NCBI GenBank assembly: GCA_019359695.1
Contig: JAHHGV010000004.1
Span: forward strand, 34,031-98,030
Direction of reading: 5' to 3'
DNA length: 64,000 nt
Source: Brasilonema angustatum HA4187-MV1
GTDB lineage: Bacteria; Cyanobacteriota; Cyanobacteriia; Cyanobacteriales; Nostocaceae
Both the position numbers and the translations under genes were made by a program. A model generated the notes under the pieces. It searched no databases, was not told the DNA's origin, and saw nothing but the letters and a program-made list of their open reading frames with translations. Positions 63,948-64,000 of the stretch are shown here, in pieces (the first letter of the stretch is position 1; the number at the start of each line of letters is the position of its first letter).

Positions 63948-64000
63948 ATGAAAAATCAGCATCTACAAACCGCAGTACTGCCTGCGGAAGTGGCAACTGC
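63948..64000 (+). CDS. possible gene start at window edge (partial)
   Basis: An ATG preceded by AAGAG opens a frame (MKNQHLQTAVLPAEVAT) that runs off the window. Too short to identify. Confidence 0.3.
   Translation, partial: MKNQHLQTAVLPAEVAT

Overview
The window is chromosomal DNA from a filamentous, probably heterocyst-forming cyanobacterium (Nostocales type). The evidence is chlI, the cruF-cruG carotenoid pair, a panC-cmk fusion, ldpA, Ycf45, a CoaR-type regulator, many HIP1 octamers (GCGATCGC) and heptameric short tandem repeats of the STRR type. No rRNA, tRNA or CRISPR array was recognised.

Layout. 1-4.1 kb: a small membrane protein, Fe superoxide dismutase, purM and a PHP-domain protein. 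4.5-12.5 kb, minus strand: a Uma2-type protein, a P-loop ATPase and a 1851-residue STAND NTPase with 14 near-identical WD40 repeats. 12.6-19.8 kb: chlI, rplU-rpmA with a mapped promoter and terminator, cruF-cruG and rnhA. 20.2-22.5 kb: a decayed accessory patch with a winged-helix Rep-like gene, three 24-bp-spaced iteron-like repeats, a probable integrase fragment and an SLH protein. 22.8-24.8 kb: beta-carbonic anhydrase and a catalase cut off before its heme-ligand tyrosine. 25-29.8 kb: a second NTPase pair, one with about 16 TPRs. 30.7-36.5 kb: an RlpA-like protein, panC-cmk, a DUF5895-like protein, a transposase scrap, a SprT-like metalloprotein and a small secreted protein. 37-42.9 kb: treY, a UDP-glucuronate epimerase-like gene, an MMADHC-like gene and a small conserved protein whose 3' end is duplicated around a MITE-like element. 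43-48.8 kb: a peptidoglycan-binding protein, a REC-histidine kinase, ldpA and ycf45. 49-52.2 kb: a three-gene toxin-antitoxin-like operon, a GUN4 fragment, hairpins and two candidate small RNAs. 52.2-55.7 kb, minus strand: an oxidoreductase, a CooC/MinD-like NTPase and CoaR. 55.9-61.5 kb: a three-gene phosphorelay. 61.5-63.9 kb: an IS607 element (serine recombinase plus TnpB) lying between two pieces of a TPR gene.

Most housekeeping genes stand alone or in pairs. The coherent modules are carotenoid glycoside synthesis (cruF-cruG), ribosomal proteins L21-L27, the 55.9-61.5 kb signalling cluster and the two STAND-type NTPase loci, which resemble bacterial conflict or signalling hubs. The intergenic space is rich in small palindromic and MITE-like repeats. 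In several places these have entered genes: the catalase 3' end, the STAND linker, and apparent start regions built from heptamer repeats.
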